Assembly (NCBI RefSeq): GCF_013294025.1
Contig: NZ_JABSNL010000001.1
Coordinates: 62,001 to 126,000 of the forward strand
Length of the DNA: 64,000 nucleotides
Direction of reading: 5' to 3'
Source: Flavobacterium aeripolare
GTDB taxonomy: Bacteria; Bacteroidota; Bacteroidia; Flavobacteriales; Flavobacteriaceae
The notes under the pieces were generated by a model. The model was not told the origin of the DNA and made no database searches. It saw only the letters and a list, made by a program, of their open reading frames with translations. The stretch's first letter is position 1. Each line of letters opens with the position of its first letter. Of this stretch, positions 36,666 through 47,416 are shown one piece after another. Both the position numbers and the translations under genes were made by a program.

Positions 36666-37640
36666 ATGAACACTCTGGCAGTATATACTCTAAAGAATAA
36701 AAACGGAATGGAACTTGAAGTTTCCAATTTTGGTGCGACAATTATTAGTTTAAAAGTTCCTAATAAATCAGGTACTGTGACTAATGTAGTCGTGGGTTTA
36801 GAAGAAGCTCAAGAGTATATCAAAGCACCTTATACTGATGTAACTCTGTTTTTAGGAAGTACAGTAGGTCGTTATGCTGGAAGAATATCTAAAGGGAAAT
36901 TTGAAGTTGACGGCAAGGTATATCCGTTAGAACATAACGATGGTGTCCACTTGCACGGAGGGGAAGGATTTGATAAAAAGTATTGGGATTTAAAATCACA
37001 AACAGATAGTACCATTGTTTTGACGTATGTGAGTCCGCATTTAGAAAATGGATATCCTGGAGAATTAAAAGTAGAAGCCTCATTTGAAATCACGGATACT
37101 AATACTTTAAAAATTAGTTATTCAGCGATTACAGATCAGGCTACACCAGTTAATTTAACGATTCATCCTTATATAAATGTTAGCGGTTCAGGTACTGTTT
37201 TGTATCAAGAATTGTGGATTAATAGTATGCAACATCTAGAAGTTGATGCGCAATTAATTCCGTCAGGACGTATTTTAGAGTCGGTAAATACGGCTTTTGA
37301 TTACACTGTTCCTTCAAAAATTAATAAACCTACATTTGGAGGCTTTGATGATACATTTGTGATGGGAGAGGGGCAGTTGAAAGCTAGTTTGTATTCATCT
37401 CAGTCTGGAGTTAAAATGAATGTCTACCATAATCAACCCGCAATGGTCATTTACACTCCCAAACAATTTCCTAATTTGAAATTCAAAAATAATTTGGGTG
37501 AAGGTGCTTTTCCGGCTGTTTGTTTTGAACCTCAAAACTTTCCTGACGCTCCTCATAATAGTCATTTCCCCAATTCCATTTTGCAACCCACTGAAACCTA
37601 TCATAACGATATCGTATTAGAGTTTCAAGTAATACAATAA
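36666..37640 (+). CDS. galM: Aldose 1-epimerase (mutarotase)
   Basis: 324 residues of the GalM family. The motif NFGATIISLKVPNK is at about 22-35, the catalytic histidines are at HLHGG (about 96-100) and IHPYINVSGSG (about 168-178), and catalytic Glu is near FEPQNFPD (about 293-300). It interconverts alpha and beta anomers, here most likely of xylose released by xylosidases so that XylA sees the preferred anomer. There is no signal peptide, so it is cytoplasmic. It is the last gene of the sugar-metabolism run before the sensor gene. Confidence 0.93.
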   Translation: MNTLAVYTLKNKNGMELEVSNFGATIISLKVPNKSGTVTNVVVGLEEAQEYIKAPYTDVTLFLGSTVGRYAGRISKGKFEVDGKVYPLEHNDGVHLHGGEGFDKKYWDLKSQTDSTIVLTYVSPHLENGYPGELKVEASFEITDTNTLKISYSAITDQATPVNLTIHPYINVSGSGTVLYQELWINSMQHLEVDAQLIPSGRILESVNTAFDYTVPSKINKPTFGGFDDTFVMGEGQLKASLYSSQSGVKMNVYHNQPAMVIYTPKQFPNLKFKNNLGEGAFPAVCFEPQNFPDAPHNSHFPNSILQPTETYHNDIVLEFQVIQ

Positions 37641-37931
37641 AAAGAGGAGCACTATCCCTAGGTTGTTAGATCAGTTTATCATTGGAAACGAGATTATGGA
37701 AATGAAATTTCTTAATTGATCAAAATTAAGGACTTAACTTTCGATAAAAAAGAAATTTATAGAGGAGCTACAAGTTTTTTTACAATGTTAAAATTAACTT
37801 AAAATAAGAATGCACTATTGTTGCTTATTCGAATCAGTTATTTGATATTTACCATCTCATGCATTTCCTCTAGGACATATTTATTTAATTAAAATTGATA
37901 CTATAATTTTTAACCATCACTTATTTTGAAA
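37641..37931. other. Spacer before the HTCS gene
   Basis: Nothing beyond A/T-rich sequence is visible in this 290-bp gap; it should carry the promoter of the sensor gene. No terminator hairpin follows galM. Confidence 0.4.
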
Positions 37932-40900
37932 ATGATTAAAACGTTCCCATTTTTTAAGATACTCATCTTGTTTATCATGTTGAGTATAGTTACTAATGTG
38001 GCACATTCACAAAAATTGTATGAAGGTTATCAATTTATAAATATAAATGAGGGAATTTCTAAAAGAGGAGTTTCTTGTATTACTCAAGATCAATATGGGT
38101 ATATGTGGATTGGTACTTTTGGTGCTGGTTTGTATAAATATGATGGATTAAGTTATACCGTTTTCGAAAATGATTGGCAAAAAGATAGTTCGATTATAAG
38201 CAACATTATCTATTGTACTTATGTTGATTCAAACAATAAATTATGGGTTGGTACTGATCAGGGATTGTGTTTTTACAATCGAGAACTCAATAAATTTGAA
38301 ACTATTGATCTTAAAATAAAGCAATTAAAGGGCGGTAAAAGTGATGTTCCTGTAAAAAGTATCATTCAAGACAATTCAGGCAACTTGATTATTGGGACTT
38401 TCGGGAGAGGTATTTTGAAATTCAATTTAAAAACATCAATTATATCCTTTATAGATTCAGAAGTGGTCACTTATACTAATTATCAGGTAAATTGCTTTAC
38501 TAAAGCAGTAGATGGTACTATTTACGTGGGAACTAGTTTTGGATTAAAGTCTTTGCAAGCTGGTTCTAAAATCGTGAAAAATGTGCGCAATGCAGCAGGA
38601 GAATCCCTGGTCAATGAGCATATAGAATCCATTGTTTTAGATCGAAAGCAAAATATATGGTTAGGAACTTTTTATAATGGATTAGTCAAGGTATCAAGAG
38701 ATGTGACTGGATTTTCTAAGAATTCATTCCCAATAACTAAGAAACGAGTGATGGCCATGTTACAAGCTGAGGGCAATGCTATCCTATGTGCTACTGAAAA
38801 TGACGGTTTGTTTCTTGTAGATATTCAAGGTGCTATTCTCAAAAAGTATTTGAATAATAAAACTGAAAACAACAGCTTAAAATCAAATTCAGTATGGTCC
38901 TTATTTTCTGACAAGGAAAACCGAATTTGGTTGGGGTATTACAATCAAGGCGTCGATGTATTTGATAAATTATACAGCAAATTTAATGCTATAGGTAGCA
39001 ATCTTTATAACAAAGAAAATTCGCTGCAAGCGAGATCGGTAACAGGTATCGTTAAAGATAAAGTAGGGAAATTGTGGATTAGTCTTGAAGGCGGAGGCGT
39101 TGATTATTATGACCCAATTAAAAAATTAAACAAGCATGTCAACAGTAAAAACGCATCTTTTTTATCGGGTTTAAAAAGTGATGATATTCAAACTGTATTT
39201 TTAGATAGTAAAGAGAATGTGTGGTTAGGAAGTTGGGATGGCGGAATTTACTTCTTGAAGAAAGGATCCAATAATTTTGTGAATTATAACACTGGTAACA
39301 CTGAAGGTATAGCCTCAAATAGAATGCTTAGTTTCTCTGAAGATTCTAATGGTATCATATGGATTGGTACTTATTTAAGAGGATTACATTACTATGTACC
39401 TTCCCAAAACAAATTTTACCATTGTGACTCGCCATCATTTTCATCAAATGGCTTGACAAATGGAGATGTTAGAAAAGTGCTGGTAGATTCAAATGATAGG
39501 ATTTGGCTTGGTTCCACTTTGGGATTATTTTTAGTTACGCATGACAATAATTTCAAGTTTAAGGTCGTAGCATTAAAAAACCAAATGATGAAGGACAAGA
39601 AGATGCAAAAAAACCAGTCGGTTTTATCTTTGTACGAGTCCCAAAATAAAAAAATATGGATAGGAACAGATGGAGCCGGACTATTTAGTTTTAGCCCTTC
39701 AACAAATAATTTTGATTACTATTATAATTATAAGGGATTAGTAGAAAAGTCAGTTGCTGCGATTGTTGAAGATCAGGAAGGAGCAATATGGATTAGCGGA
39801 AAAGCTGGAATTACAAAAGTTGATTTGAAGAATAAAAATGCCGTAAATTTCACAAAAGACGACGGACTACTTGATAACGATTTCAATAATAATTCAGTTT
39901 TAAAAGATAAAAACGGCGATTTATACTTTGGTAGCTACGAAGGAATCAATTATTTCAATCCTAAACAAATTTCAAAAAGCGCAAAGCAACCGTTACTATA
40001 TTTTAGTGACTTTAAATTATTCAATAAATCAGTTAGTCCTAATGATGTAGATTCTCCGCTTAGCAAAGTGATTTCAGAGACAGATCATTTAGTTTTGAAG
40101 TACGATCAATCAGTATTTACTATTGAATTTATAGGTTTAAATTATTCGCATCCTGGTAAAAACGAGTATGCTTATTATTTAGAAGGATTTGAAGAAGAAT
40201 GGAATTTTGTGGGAGGAAAAAGAGCTGCTACCTATACCAATCTTCCTGCTGGAAAATACATTTTTAATGTTAAAGCATCCAAAAGAGGCGGTGTGTGGAG
40301 TGAAAAACCTTTGCAATTGCATATTGAGGTGTTGCCGCCATTCTGGCGCACGACTTTTGCTTATTTCTTATATTTATTGGCTTTTATCCTGTTATCTCTT
40401 TACATGAAGAAATTTTTGCAAAACCGATTTGAAGAGAAGCAAGCTATTCAATTTGAAAGGGACAAGGCCGTTCAAATCGAAAAATTAAATGCAAAGAAAT
40501 TGCAGTTTTTTACCAATATTTCTCATGAATTTAGAACACCATTAACGTTGATTATTAATCCGCTAGAAGATATTTTAAAAAATAAAAGCTTTGGATTACC
40601 TGCTGAAGTTTTAAATAAATTGTTTGTTATTCACAAAAGTTCAGATCGATTGTCGCGATTGATTAATGAGTTAATGGACTTTAATAAACTACAGTTTAAT
40701 AAAATGGCTTTGCATGTACAGCAAGTAGAGGTTGTGGGTTTTACCAAAAATATTGTTAGTTATTTTGAAGAAGAAGCTGCGAGTCGCGCTATTGATTTAC
40801 AATTTGAATCTACTGTAGAATCGCTGCAGGACTGGTTAGACCCTAAAATGTTTGAAAAAATTATTTTCAATATTATTTCCAATGCATTCAAAGTAACTGC

Positions 40901-42095
40901 TGACAGCGGGAAAATAAAAGTAAGTATCAACGCATCACAAAAGATGATTTTTTTACCGCTTGCTAACACTCAAAACAAAGTAGAAACATTTGAAATAGCT
41001 ATTGAAGATACCGGCGCAGGATTGAACAAGAAAGAGATCAAACGTATTTTTGATCGTTTTTACCAAGTGAACAATCTTAATAAAACCTATTATGGAAGTA
41101 CAGGAATAGGGCTGGAGGTAGTGCGTGGTTTTGTTGAATTGCACAAGGGTAAGATTGAAGTAGATAGTACACTGGGTGTAGGAACGACATTTACCGTAGT
41201 GTTTCCGTTGGGAAATGAATATTTTACCGAAGCTGAAATTCTAGACGAGGAACATCAAGTAGTATTGAGAGAGTCGATTAAAAAAGCAGTGGTTGATGAA
41301 AAAGCAGCAAGCGATACAGTAGCCACTACAGCCGAAATTACGCACACGATATTAATCGTTGAAGATAATACCGAATTGCGAAATTACTTGAAAGACGAAT
41401 TGAAAAAAAGTTATAAAGTAATTGTTGCCGAAAATGGTCAGAAAGGGTTTGAATTAGCTAAACAAAAATTGCCTGATTTAATTTTGACAGATGTGATTAT
41501 GCCAGTAATGAATGGTCTTGAATTGTGTAAAGCGGTAAAAGCTGATTTAAAAACGAGTCATATTCCCTTGCTGATGCTTTCGGCAAAGGCTTTAGTTCAG
41601 GACAAGTTAGAAGGAATCGATTCTGGAGCAGACATGTACATGAGTAAGCCCTTTGATATGGATGTTTTAAAATCCAGTTTAGGGCAATTAATCAACAGCA
41701 GGCAAATCATGTTTGATAAATTTTATAAAGGAATCACCAAGAACACGAAAGAAAAGACAACTACTCTTGATAATGATTTTATACAAAAGACATTAACTTT
41801 TATTCATGAAAATATTAGTGACTCTGATTTGAGTGTGGAGGTTTTAGCTTCAAAAGTTTTTTTAAGTAGGAGTCAGTTGTACCGAAAAATTAAAACGTTG
41901 ACAGGAGTTTCAGTAAATGAATTTATTCGAAATGTCCGATTGGAGAAAGCAAAAGAACTTATACAATTAGGAGATAGCAATATCAACGAAATAAGTTATA
42001 TAGTGGGCTTTGCATCTCCATCCTATTTTACTAAATGTTATAAAGCAAAATATGGAGAACTACCCACAGATTTTGAAAAAAATAAATTAGATTGA
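37932..42095 (+). CDS. Hybrid two-component system regulator (HTCS) of the xylan locus
   Basis: The 1387-residue protein (ATG at 37932; a TTG lies two codons earlier) combines sensor, kinase, receiver and DNA-binding parts. A signal peptide or anchor (to about 25) precedes a periplasmic two-bladed propeller of repeats with the signature IWIGT/LWVGT (about 30-700) and a Y_Y_Y domain (about 720-800). A membrane helix is at about 808-828, HisKA His865 is in NISHEFRTPL, and the HATPase follows (IEDTGAGLNKKEI, TGIGLEVVRGF). The receiver has phospho-acceptor Asp1187 in LILTDVIMPVMNG, and the C-terminus is an AraC-type HTH. HTCS proteins sense oligosaccharides directly in the periplasm and activate susCD-linked operons. 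It precedes susC, and xylo-oligosaccharides are the probable ligand. Confidence 0.95.
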   Translation: MIKTFPFFKILILFIMLSIVTNVAHSQKLYEGYQFININEGISKRGVSCITQDQYGYMWIGTFGAGLYKYDGLSYTVFENDWQKDSSIISNIIYCTYVDSNNKLWVGTDQGLCFYNRELNKFETIDLKIKQLKGGKSDVPVKSIIQDNSGNLIIGTFGRGILKFNLKTSIISFIDSEVVTYTNYQVNCFTKAVDGTIYVGTSFGLKSLQAGSKIVKNVRNAAGESLVNEHIESIVLDRKQNIWLGTFYNGLVKVSRDVTGFSKNSFPITKKRVMAMLQAEGNAILCATENDGLFLVDIQGAILKKYLNNKTENNSLKSNSVWSLFSDKENRIWLGYYNQGVDVFDKLYSKFNAIGSNLYNKENSLQARSVTGIVKDKVGKLWISLEGGGVDYYDPIKKLNKHVNSKNASFLSGLKSDDIQTVFLDSKENVWLGSWDGGIYFLKKGSNNFVNYNTGNTEGIASNRMLSFSEDSNGIIWIGTYLRGLHYYVPSQNKFYHCDSPSFSSNGLTNGDVRKVLVDSNDRIWLGSTLGLFLVTHDNNFKFKVVALKNQMMKDKKMQKNQSVLSLYESQNKKIWIGTDGAGLFSFSPSTNNFDYYYNYKGLVEKSVAAIVEDQEGAIWISGKAGITKVDLKNKNAVNFTKDDGLLDNDFNNNSVLKDKNGDLYFGSYEGINYFNPKQISKSAKQPLLYFSDFKLFNKSVSPNDVDSPLSKVISETDHLVLKYDQSVFTIEFIGLNYSHPGKNEYAYYLEGFEEEWNFVGGKRAATYTNLPAGKYIFNVKASKRGGVWSEKPLQLHIEVLPPFWRTTFAYFLYLLAFILLSLYMKKFLQNRFEEKQAIQFERDKAVQIEKLNAKKLQFFTNISHEFRTPLTLIINPLEDILKNKSFGLPAEVLNKLFVIHKSSDRLSRLINELMDFNKLQFNKMALHVQQVEVVGFTKNIVSYFEEEAASRAIDLQFESTVESLQDWLDPKMFEKIIFNIISNAFKVTADSGKIKVSINASQKMIFLPLANTQNKVETFEIAIEDTGAGLNKKEIKRIFDRFYQVNNLNKTYYGSTGIGLEVVRGFVELHKGKIEVDSTLGVGTTFTVVFPLGNEYFTEAEILDEEHQVVLRESIKKAVVDEKAASDTVATTAEITHTILIVEDNTELRNYLKDELKKSYKVIVAENGQKGFELAKQKLPDLILTDVIMPVMNGLELCKAVKADLKTSHIPLLMLSAKALVQDKLEGIDSGADMYMSKPFDMDVLKSSLGQLINSRQIMFDKFYKGITKNTKEKTTTLDNDFIQKTLTFIHENISDSDLSVEVLASKVFLSRSQLYRKIKTLTGVSVNEFIRNVRLEKAKELIQLGDSNINEISYIVGFASPSYFTKCYKAKYGELPTDFEKNKLD

Positions 42096-42111
42096 GATTA
42101 TAATCAAGTTG

Positions 42112-42156
42112 AATTCAATAAAAAAGAGCTCCATAAGGGCTCTTTTTTATTGAATT
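42112..42156 (+). terminator. Strong terminator after the HTCS gene
   Basis: AATTCAATAAAAAAGAGC (42112-42129) is perfectly complementary to 42139-42156, forming an 18-bp stem with a 9-nt loop and an internal T run. It separates the regulator gene from susC. Confidence 0.92.
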
Positions 42157-42721
42157 ATTTCTAACCTATTTCGGTGGCTATAGTATACTAATTAGCGGTG
42201 TTTAAATCGTGATTTCAATCTGTGTTAATTTTCGATAAAAATCGGTAAAAATACAAGTGAAATGTTTTTACTGCCCTTGCTTATTCTGTATTTATTTAGC
42301 TGTTTTTTTTTACTTAATAAAATTACATTCGCTGTTGATTGATTATTCCGCATAAAATGGCTTTTTTGAATCAATATTCATAATATACCGTAATCAGTGG
42401 TCTCAAACGGCTTTGATGCATCAAATGAGCTATATTTTGCATCATTTGTTTTATACTGTAGGGGTGCTGTTCCTCTAATTTTGGCTCTGTAAACTAATTA
42501 ATAAATACAAACTCATTTTTTAAGTAAACCATTAATAAACAAACTATGCGGGGAAAAATATTTTTTTTTATTTCTACAATAAGCTCTCAAAATAATGTTG
42601 ATAAACCAGAATAGTCGTTATGAAAAATACGATAAAGTGAACATGATTTTGAAGCGATACAATTTAATAGTGACGCACTTAACAAGTACTAAAAAAACTA
42701 ACTAATAAAAACCAAATTAAC
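42157..42721 (+). promoter_or_regulatory. Control region of the susCD operon with palindrome
   Basis: TTTGATGCATCAAA at 42412-42425 is a perfect 14-bp palindrome. A near-consensus -7 element TATATTTTG lies just after it (42430-42438), and a second GCATCA follows. The palindrome's position immediately upstream of the promoter suits an activator site for the HTCS or an operator for another regulator; which one binds is unknown. The leader to susC would be about 280 nt, long for a simple promoter, so other start sites are possible. No ORF is present. Confidence 0.5.
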
Positions 42722-45700
42722 ATGATGATCAAGCTAAAATTCGCACTAATAGCGTTGGCAATGATTTGCACTCAGACGGTGCTGTCTCAATCCAAGACCA
42801 TTAAAGGGGTCGTAACAGATCAGGCTCGATTGCCGTTGCCTGGTGTAAATGTTTCTGTAAAAGGAACTTCAAATGGAGTTATCACTAATCCAGACGGTTC
42901 TTTTGTTATAGATAATGTTCCTACAAACTCTAGAATCGTTTTTAGTTTTATAGGGTTTACCTCAAAGGAAATTGCAGCAGATAGTAAAAGTACTATCAAT
43001 GTAAGTCTTATAGAAGACACTAATAACTTAGACGAGGTAGTTGTAATTGGTTATGGATCTGCTAAAAAGCAAGATGTAACCGGAGCTGTTTCTACTGTTA
43101 GCGCTAAATCAATAAAAGACCAACCATTTACAGGAATAGATCAAGCCTTGCAAGGAAAAGTTTCTGGAGTTACCATCACTCAAAACTCAGGAACTCCTGG
43201 AGGTGGTGTCTCTATCAGAATACGTGGTATTGCCTCGTTATCAGGAAATGAGCCTTTATATGTTGTCGATGGTGTTCCTATTAATGGTGGTGACAATAAC
43301 GACTCTTTTAATTATAACTCTTTAGGAGGTGCAAACGGACAAACAAAGTCAAGTGCTTTAACAGCGATAAATCCATCAGATATTGAATCTATGGATATTC
43401 TTAAAGATGCATCGGCCACTGCGATTTATGGATCAAGAGGATCTAATGGAGTAGTTTTGATCACAACCAAAAAAGGTAAGAAAGGAAAATCGGTGATTTC
43501 TTATGAAAGCTACACCGGTGTTCAACAAGTAACTAAATTTTTAGATGTTCTTAATTTACAAGATTTTGCTAAATACAGAGCAAGTGTAAGCACTGAATTA
43601 GGACAACAAATTCCCTACGAATTTCAAAATCCTGAAATACTAGGAAAAGGAACAAACTGGCAAAAAGAAATCTTTAGAAATGCACAGATGCAAAATCATC
43701 AGTTGACTATTTCTGGAGGAAAAGACAATACAAGATATTACACATCGATGAATTATTTTGAGCAAGATGGTATAGTAATAAACACTGGTTTTAAAAGATA
43801 TTCTATGCGTTTGAATGTTGATACTACTGTTAACGACTGGTTTAAAATAGGAAATAATGTTACGCTATCTAATACCAAACAAAAAATAGCTTTTAACGAC
43901 ACTGAAGATGGTGTAATCAGTACTGCAGTATCACAATCACCTAATATCCCTGTTAGGTATTCTGATGGAACTTTTGGTGGGCCAATCGAAGGTTTTGGTA
44001 ATACATCGGCTTCTAATCCTGTAGCTACAGCTTTAAACAAAGGGAACACCCTAGATAAATATAAAATTGTAGGAAGCCTATTTGGTGAAATTTCGTTCAG
44101 TAAAAATTTGACTTTTAAATCTGTTTTAGGATATGATTTTAATACTACTAATGGTTCTGTTTTTTACCCAGATATTACGATAGGAACAACAAGTACGAGT
44201 AGTGTATCTGTTAAGCAACAAAATCAAAGTATTTTCTGGACTTTACAAAATTATTTTACGTATTCTAAGACTTTTGGGAAACACAATATTGTTGCTTTAT
44301 TAGGTCAAGAATCACAAGAATCTAAATATGAAGGAGTATCAGGATCAAGAACGGGTTATTTATCAAATGATATTACAACGCTAGGACTTGGAGATTCTAA
44401 GACAGCTACAAATGACAATTATAAAGGAACAAATAGTTTGAATTCTTACTTCACGCGTTTAAATTATTCCTTTAATAGCAAATATTTATTAACTGCAACT
44501 TTACGTTCAGATTCTTCTTCAAATTTTGGAGATGGTTACAAAACAGGTTACTTCCCTTCATTTGCTGCAGGTTGGGTAATTAGTAATGAGCCTTTTTTCG
44601 AAAAAATAAAAGACGTGGTAAATCACGCAAAATTTAGAGCTGGTTATGGAGAAGTTGGGAATCAGAATATTGGTAATTACAAGTATGGTTCATCAATTGT
44701 AAGTTTTCCTACTGGTTTTGGAACTGGTTTTGCACAAGAAAATATTCAAAACCCAACGGTACAATGGGAAACAACCAAAGCATCTAACTTTGGTGTAGAA
44801 GTAGGATTATTTAAAGATGCCTTACGTTTAGAAGTTGATTATTATAAAAAAGTATCAAGTGACTTCTTATTTAATGAACCAGTGCCTGCTTATCTGGGTA
44901 CAAATCCACAACAAGGTAATTTAGGTCTAGGAGCAAAAGTTGTTAACCTTGGTGATATCGAAAACAAAGGTTGGGACATTACTTTAAACACTAGAAACAT
45001 TTCAAATGATAATTTCAACTGGACTTCTTCATTTATATTTTCTACATTCAAGAATAAGCTTACTTCTTTTGGAGATGACAATTCAGCAATTTACAGAAAC
45101 TTTCAATTTAATAATACGCTAACAAAAACGGGAGTTGGTTCTCCAGTAGGACAGTTTTTTGGGTATCAAGTAGATGGAATTTACAAATCTGAACAAGATA
45201 TTGCTGATAGCCCTACACCAGATAATGAGGTTGGTGCAAATGGTAAAGTATGGGTTGGTGATATTAAATTTAAGGATATCAATGGTAATGGTAAAATTGA
45301 TTCTGGAGACAGAACAAATATTGGGAATCCAATTCCGGATTTTACCTACAGTGTAATCAATAATATCTCATACAAAAACCTTGATATGTCTATTGTATTT
45401 CTAGGAACGCAAGGAAACAAAATTTACAACTGGACTAGAAAACTTACTGAAAGTTTAGGTGGAACTGGTGGACCGTATTCAAACCAAAGTGCTGATGTAA
45501 ACAACCGTTTTATAGCAGGTGTAAATGAAAACACAAACATACCAAGATATGTAAATGGTGATCCTAATGGAAACAGTAGAGTTTCTGACCGATTTGTGGA
45601 GGATGGATCTTATTTAAGATTACAAAATGTAACTTTTGGTTATACTATGCCTGAGGAATTTATAAGTAGAACTAAATTTTTTAGTAAATTAAGAATATAC

Positions 45701-45853
45701 ATGACAGGACAAAACTTGTTCACAATCACAAACTATTCTGGGTTAGATCCTGCTGTAGGTTCGTTTAGTCAAGATGCCTTATTATCAGGAGTTGACAATG
45801 GTCGTTACCCAGTTGCTAGAGTATTTACATTAGGTTTAAATTTAGATTTTTAA
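42722..45853 (+). CDS. susC: SusC-like TonB-dependent outer-membrane transporter
   Basis: The 1043-residue protein has a signal peptide (about 1-22, MMIKLKFALIALAMICTQTVLSQ), a carboxypeptidase-regulatory-like domain (about 25-98, GVVTDQARLPLPGVNVSVKG), a TonB box region (DEVVVIGYG) and a plug domain with GKVSGVTITQNSGTPGGG and IRGIASLSGNEPLYVVDGVPI (about 146-187). The rest is a 22-strand barrel ending in an aromatic residue (LGLNLDF). It imports xylo-oligosaccharides across the outer membrane, powered by TonB. susD follows 11 bp later. Ligand is by context. Confidence 0.96.
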   Translation: MMIKLKFALIALAMICTQTVLSQSKTIKGVVTDQARLPLPGVNVSVKGTSNGVITNPDGSFVIDNVPTNSRIVFSFIGFTSKEIAADSKSTINVSLIEDTNNLDEVVVIGYGSAKKQDVTGAVSTVSAKSIKDQPFTGIDQALQGKVSGVTITQNSGTPGGGVSIRIRGIASLSGNEPLYVVDGVPINGGDNNDSFNYNSLGGANGQTKSSALTAINPSDIESMDILKDASATAIYGSRGSNGVVLITTKKGKKGKSVISYESYTGVQQVTKFLDVLNLQDFAKYRASVSTELGQQIPYEFQNPEILGKGTNWQKEIFRNAQMQNHQLTISGGKDNTRYYTSMNYFEQDGIVINTGFKRYSMRLNVDTTVNDWFKIGNNVTLSNTKQKIAFNDTEDGVISTAVSQSPNIPVRYSDGTFGGPIEGFGNTSASNPVATALNKGNTLDKYKIVGSLFGEISFSKNLTFKSVLGYDFNTTNGSVFYPDITIGTTSTSSVSVKQQNQSIFWTLQNYFTYSKTFGKHNIVALLGQESQESKYEGVSGSRTGYLSNDITTLGLGDSKTATNDNYKGTNSLNSYFTRLNYSFNSKYLLTATLRSDSSSNFGDGYKTGYFPSFAAGWVISNEPFFEKIKDVVNHAKFRAGYGEVGNQNIGNYKYGSSIVSFPTGFGTGFAQENIQNPTVQWETTKASNFGVEVGLFKDALRLEVDYYKKVSSDFLFNEPVPAYLGTNPQQGNLGLGAKVVNLGDIENKGWDITLNTRNISNDNFNWTSSFIFSTFKNKLTSFGDDNSAIYRNFQFNNTLTKTGVGSPVGQFFGYQVDGIYKSEQDIADSPTPDNEVGANGKVWVGDIKFKDINGNGKIDSGDRTNIGNPIPDFTYSVINNISYKNLDMSIVFLGTQGNKIYNWTRKLTESLGGTGGPYSNQSADVNNRFIAGVNENTNIPRYVNGDPNGNSRVSDRFVEDGSYLRLQNVTFGYTMPEEFISRTKFFSKLRIYMTGQNLFTITNYSGLDPAVGSFSQDALLSGVDNGRYPVARVFTLGLNLDF

Positions 45854-45864
45854 AAAATAACAAC

Positions 45865-47397
45865 ATGAAAAATTCAACTAAATATTTCGTGCTTTTGATA
45901 GCTGTATTTTTTACAGTATCGTGCTCAACAGAATTTTTAGACAATCCGCCAGAGGATAAATTAGTTCTAGATAATTTTTATACTTCAGATGGACAAATAT
46001 TAGGGTCTGGTAGCGGACTTTACGGTCGTCCTTGGTTCTATTTTAATGAGAAGTTTGTTTACGGATTGGATACTTATGCCGGTAACGCTGTGGGTGCTTA
46101 TTCTGATTTAGCGCAATTTGAGAACTTCTCAATAAATTCAACTAATCAGTTTGTTTTTGAAGGATGGCAATCATTATTTAATGTTGTAGCACAGTCGAAT
46201 ACACTATTAAACAACTTAGAAAAAAACGTAGGACCAGAAACTACTCCTGAAGTAGTTGAAAGAGTTAAAGGGGAGGCTTATTTTATGAGAGCTACTGCTT
46301 ACTTTTATTTGGTTAGACTATTTGGTGCGGTGCCTATTTTAAACAAAATTGAGCAGTACACAGATAAAGTTCCTACCTATAGAAACAATGTGGATGATGT
46401 GTACAAATTTATTATTAGCGATTATAACGAGGCATACAAACGTCTACCGTTAGTAACAGGGAATAGTTCTCTTGAAAGAGGTAGAGTGATAAAAAGTGCT
46501 TGCGATGGAATGTTAGCAAAAGTGTACATCACTTTAAAAGATTATCCAAATGCTAAAATTCATGCTGAAAATGTGATTAGAAGCGGTGATTATTCTCTTA
46601 TTGATGATTATGGATTACTATTCAATAGCCCAACAAATAATAACAGTAGAGAATCAATATTCTCATTACAATGGGTAGGTTGCGTAGGATATGGATACGG
46701 TAACGCAGCGCAATCTTATATTACGCCAACATCTGAAATTACAGGAGATTATACAGGATGGAAAACTTTTGTTCCTAGTATTGATTTGCGTACTGCTTAT
46801 GAAGAGAATGATAAAAGAAGAAAATCTACAATCATGTTGCCTGGTGATTTTTATCCAGAATTAGTAACCAAAAAAGGAGGTTACACAGTAAGTAATGGTG
46901 GTTTTGGTGGATCTATGGGTTTTAGAAAATATGTTATTGGTTCAGTAGCAGAATTTGTTGGAGCATGTCCGCAACAAACTAATCAAAATACGACTATGCT
47001 GCGTTATGCCGAAGTATTATTAATTCATGCTGAAGCAATACTAGCTGGCTCAGGATCAACTTCATCAGCAGATGCTTTAGCATCATTCAATAAAGTGAGA
47101 ACTAGAGCAGGATTACCTACAAAAACGAGTATTACGAAAAATGATATTTTTAAAGAAAGAAGAATCGAGCTGGTTATGGAAGGAGATTATTGGTTTGATT
47201 TAGTAAGAAGAGATAGAGCGGAAGCAATAAATATTATTTCAAATCAGGAAAGAGGAGCATACAGCAATATTGCTTTGTTAGAAGTAAATTCTAAAAAAGT
47301 GACACCAACGGCAAATTCTTTCTTGATTCCCATTCCAGCTTCTGAATTAGATGCGAATCCATTGCTAAGAGAGACGCCAGTTCCTTTTCAATTTTAA
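45865..47397 (+). CDS. susD: SusD-like outer-membrane glycan-binding lipoprotein
   Basis: 510 residues. The lipoprotein signal ends at Cys20 in FFTVSCSTEF, then EFLDNPPEDKL, the typical start of SusD proteins. The helical TPR core is rich in repeated pairs (YFMRATAYFYLVRLFGAVP, about 136-154), and the C-terminal part has YAEVLLIHAEAILA, FKERRIELVMEGDYWFDLVR and the ending LIPIPASELDANPLL. The lid protein closes on the SusC barrel and captures oligosaccharide at the surface. It is translated with susC and the surface binding protein. Confidence 0.96.
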   Translation: MKNSTKYFVLLIAVFFTVSCSTEFLDNPPEDKLVLDNFYTSDGQILGSGSGLYGRPWFYFNEKFVYGLDTYAGNAVGAYSDLAQFENFSINSTNQFVFEGWQSLFNVVAQSNTLLNNLEKNVGPETTPEVVERVKGEAYFMRATAYFYLVRLFGAVPILNKIEQYTDKVPTYRNNVDDVYKFIISDYNEAYKRLPLVTGNSSLERGRVIKSACDGMLAKVYITLKDYPNAKIHAENVIRSGDYSLIDDYGLLFNSPTNNNSRESIFSLQWVGCVGYGYGNAAQSYITPTSEITGDYTGWKTFVPSIDLRTAYEENDKRRKSTIMLPGDFYPELVTKKGGYTVSNGGFGGSMGFRKYVIGSVAEFVGACPQQTNQNTTMLRYAEVLLIHAEAILAGSGSTSSADALASFNKVRTRAGLPTKTSITKNDIFKERRIELVMEGDYWFDLVRRDRAEAINIISNQERGAYSNIALLEVNSKKVTPTANSFLIPIPASELDANPLLRETPVPFQF

Positions 47398-47416
47398 TAC
47401 TTAAAAAGATAAGACA

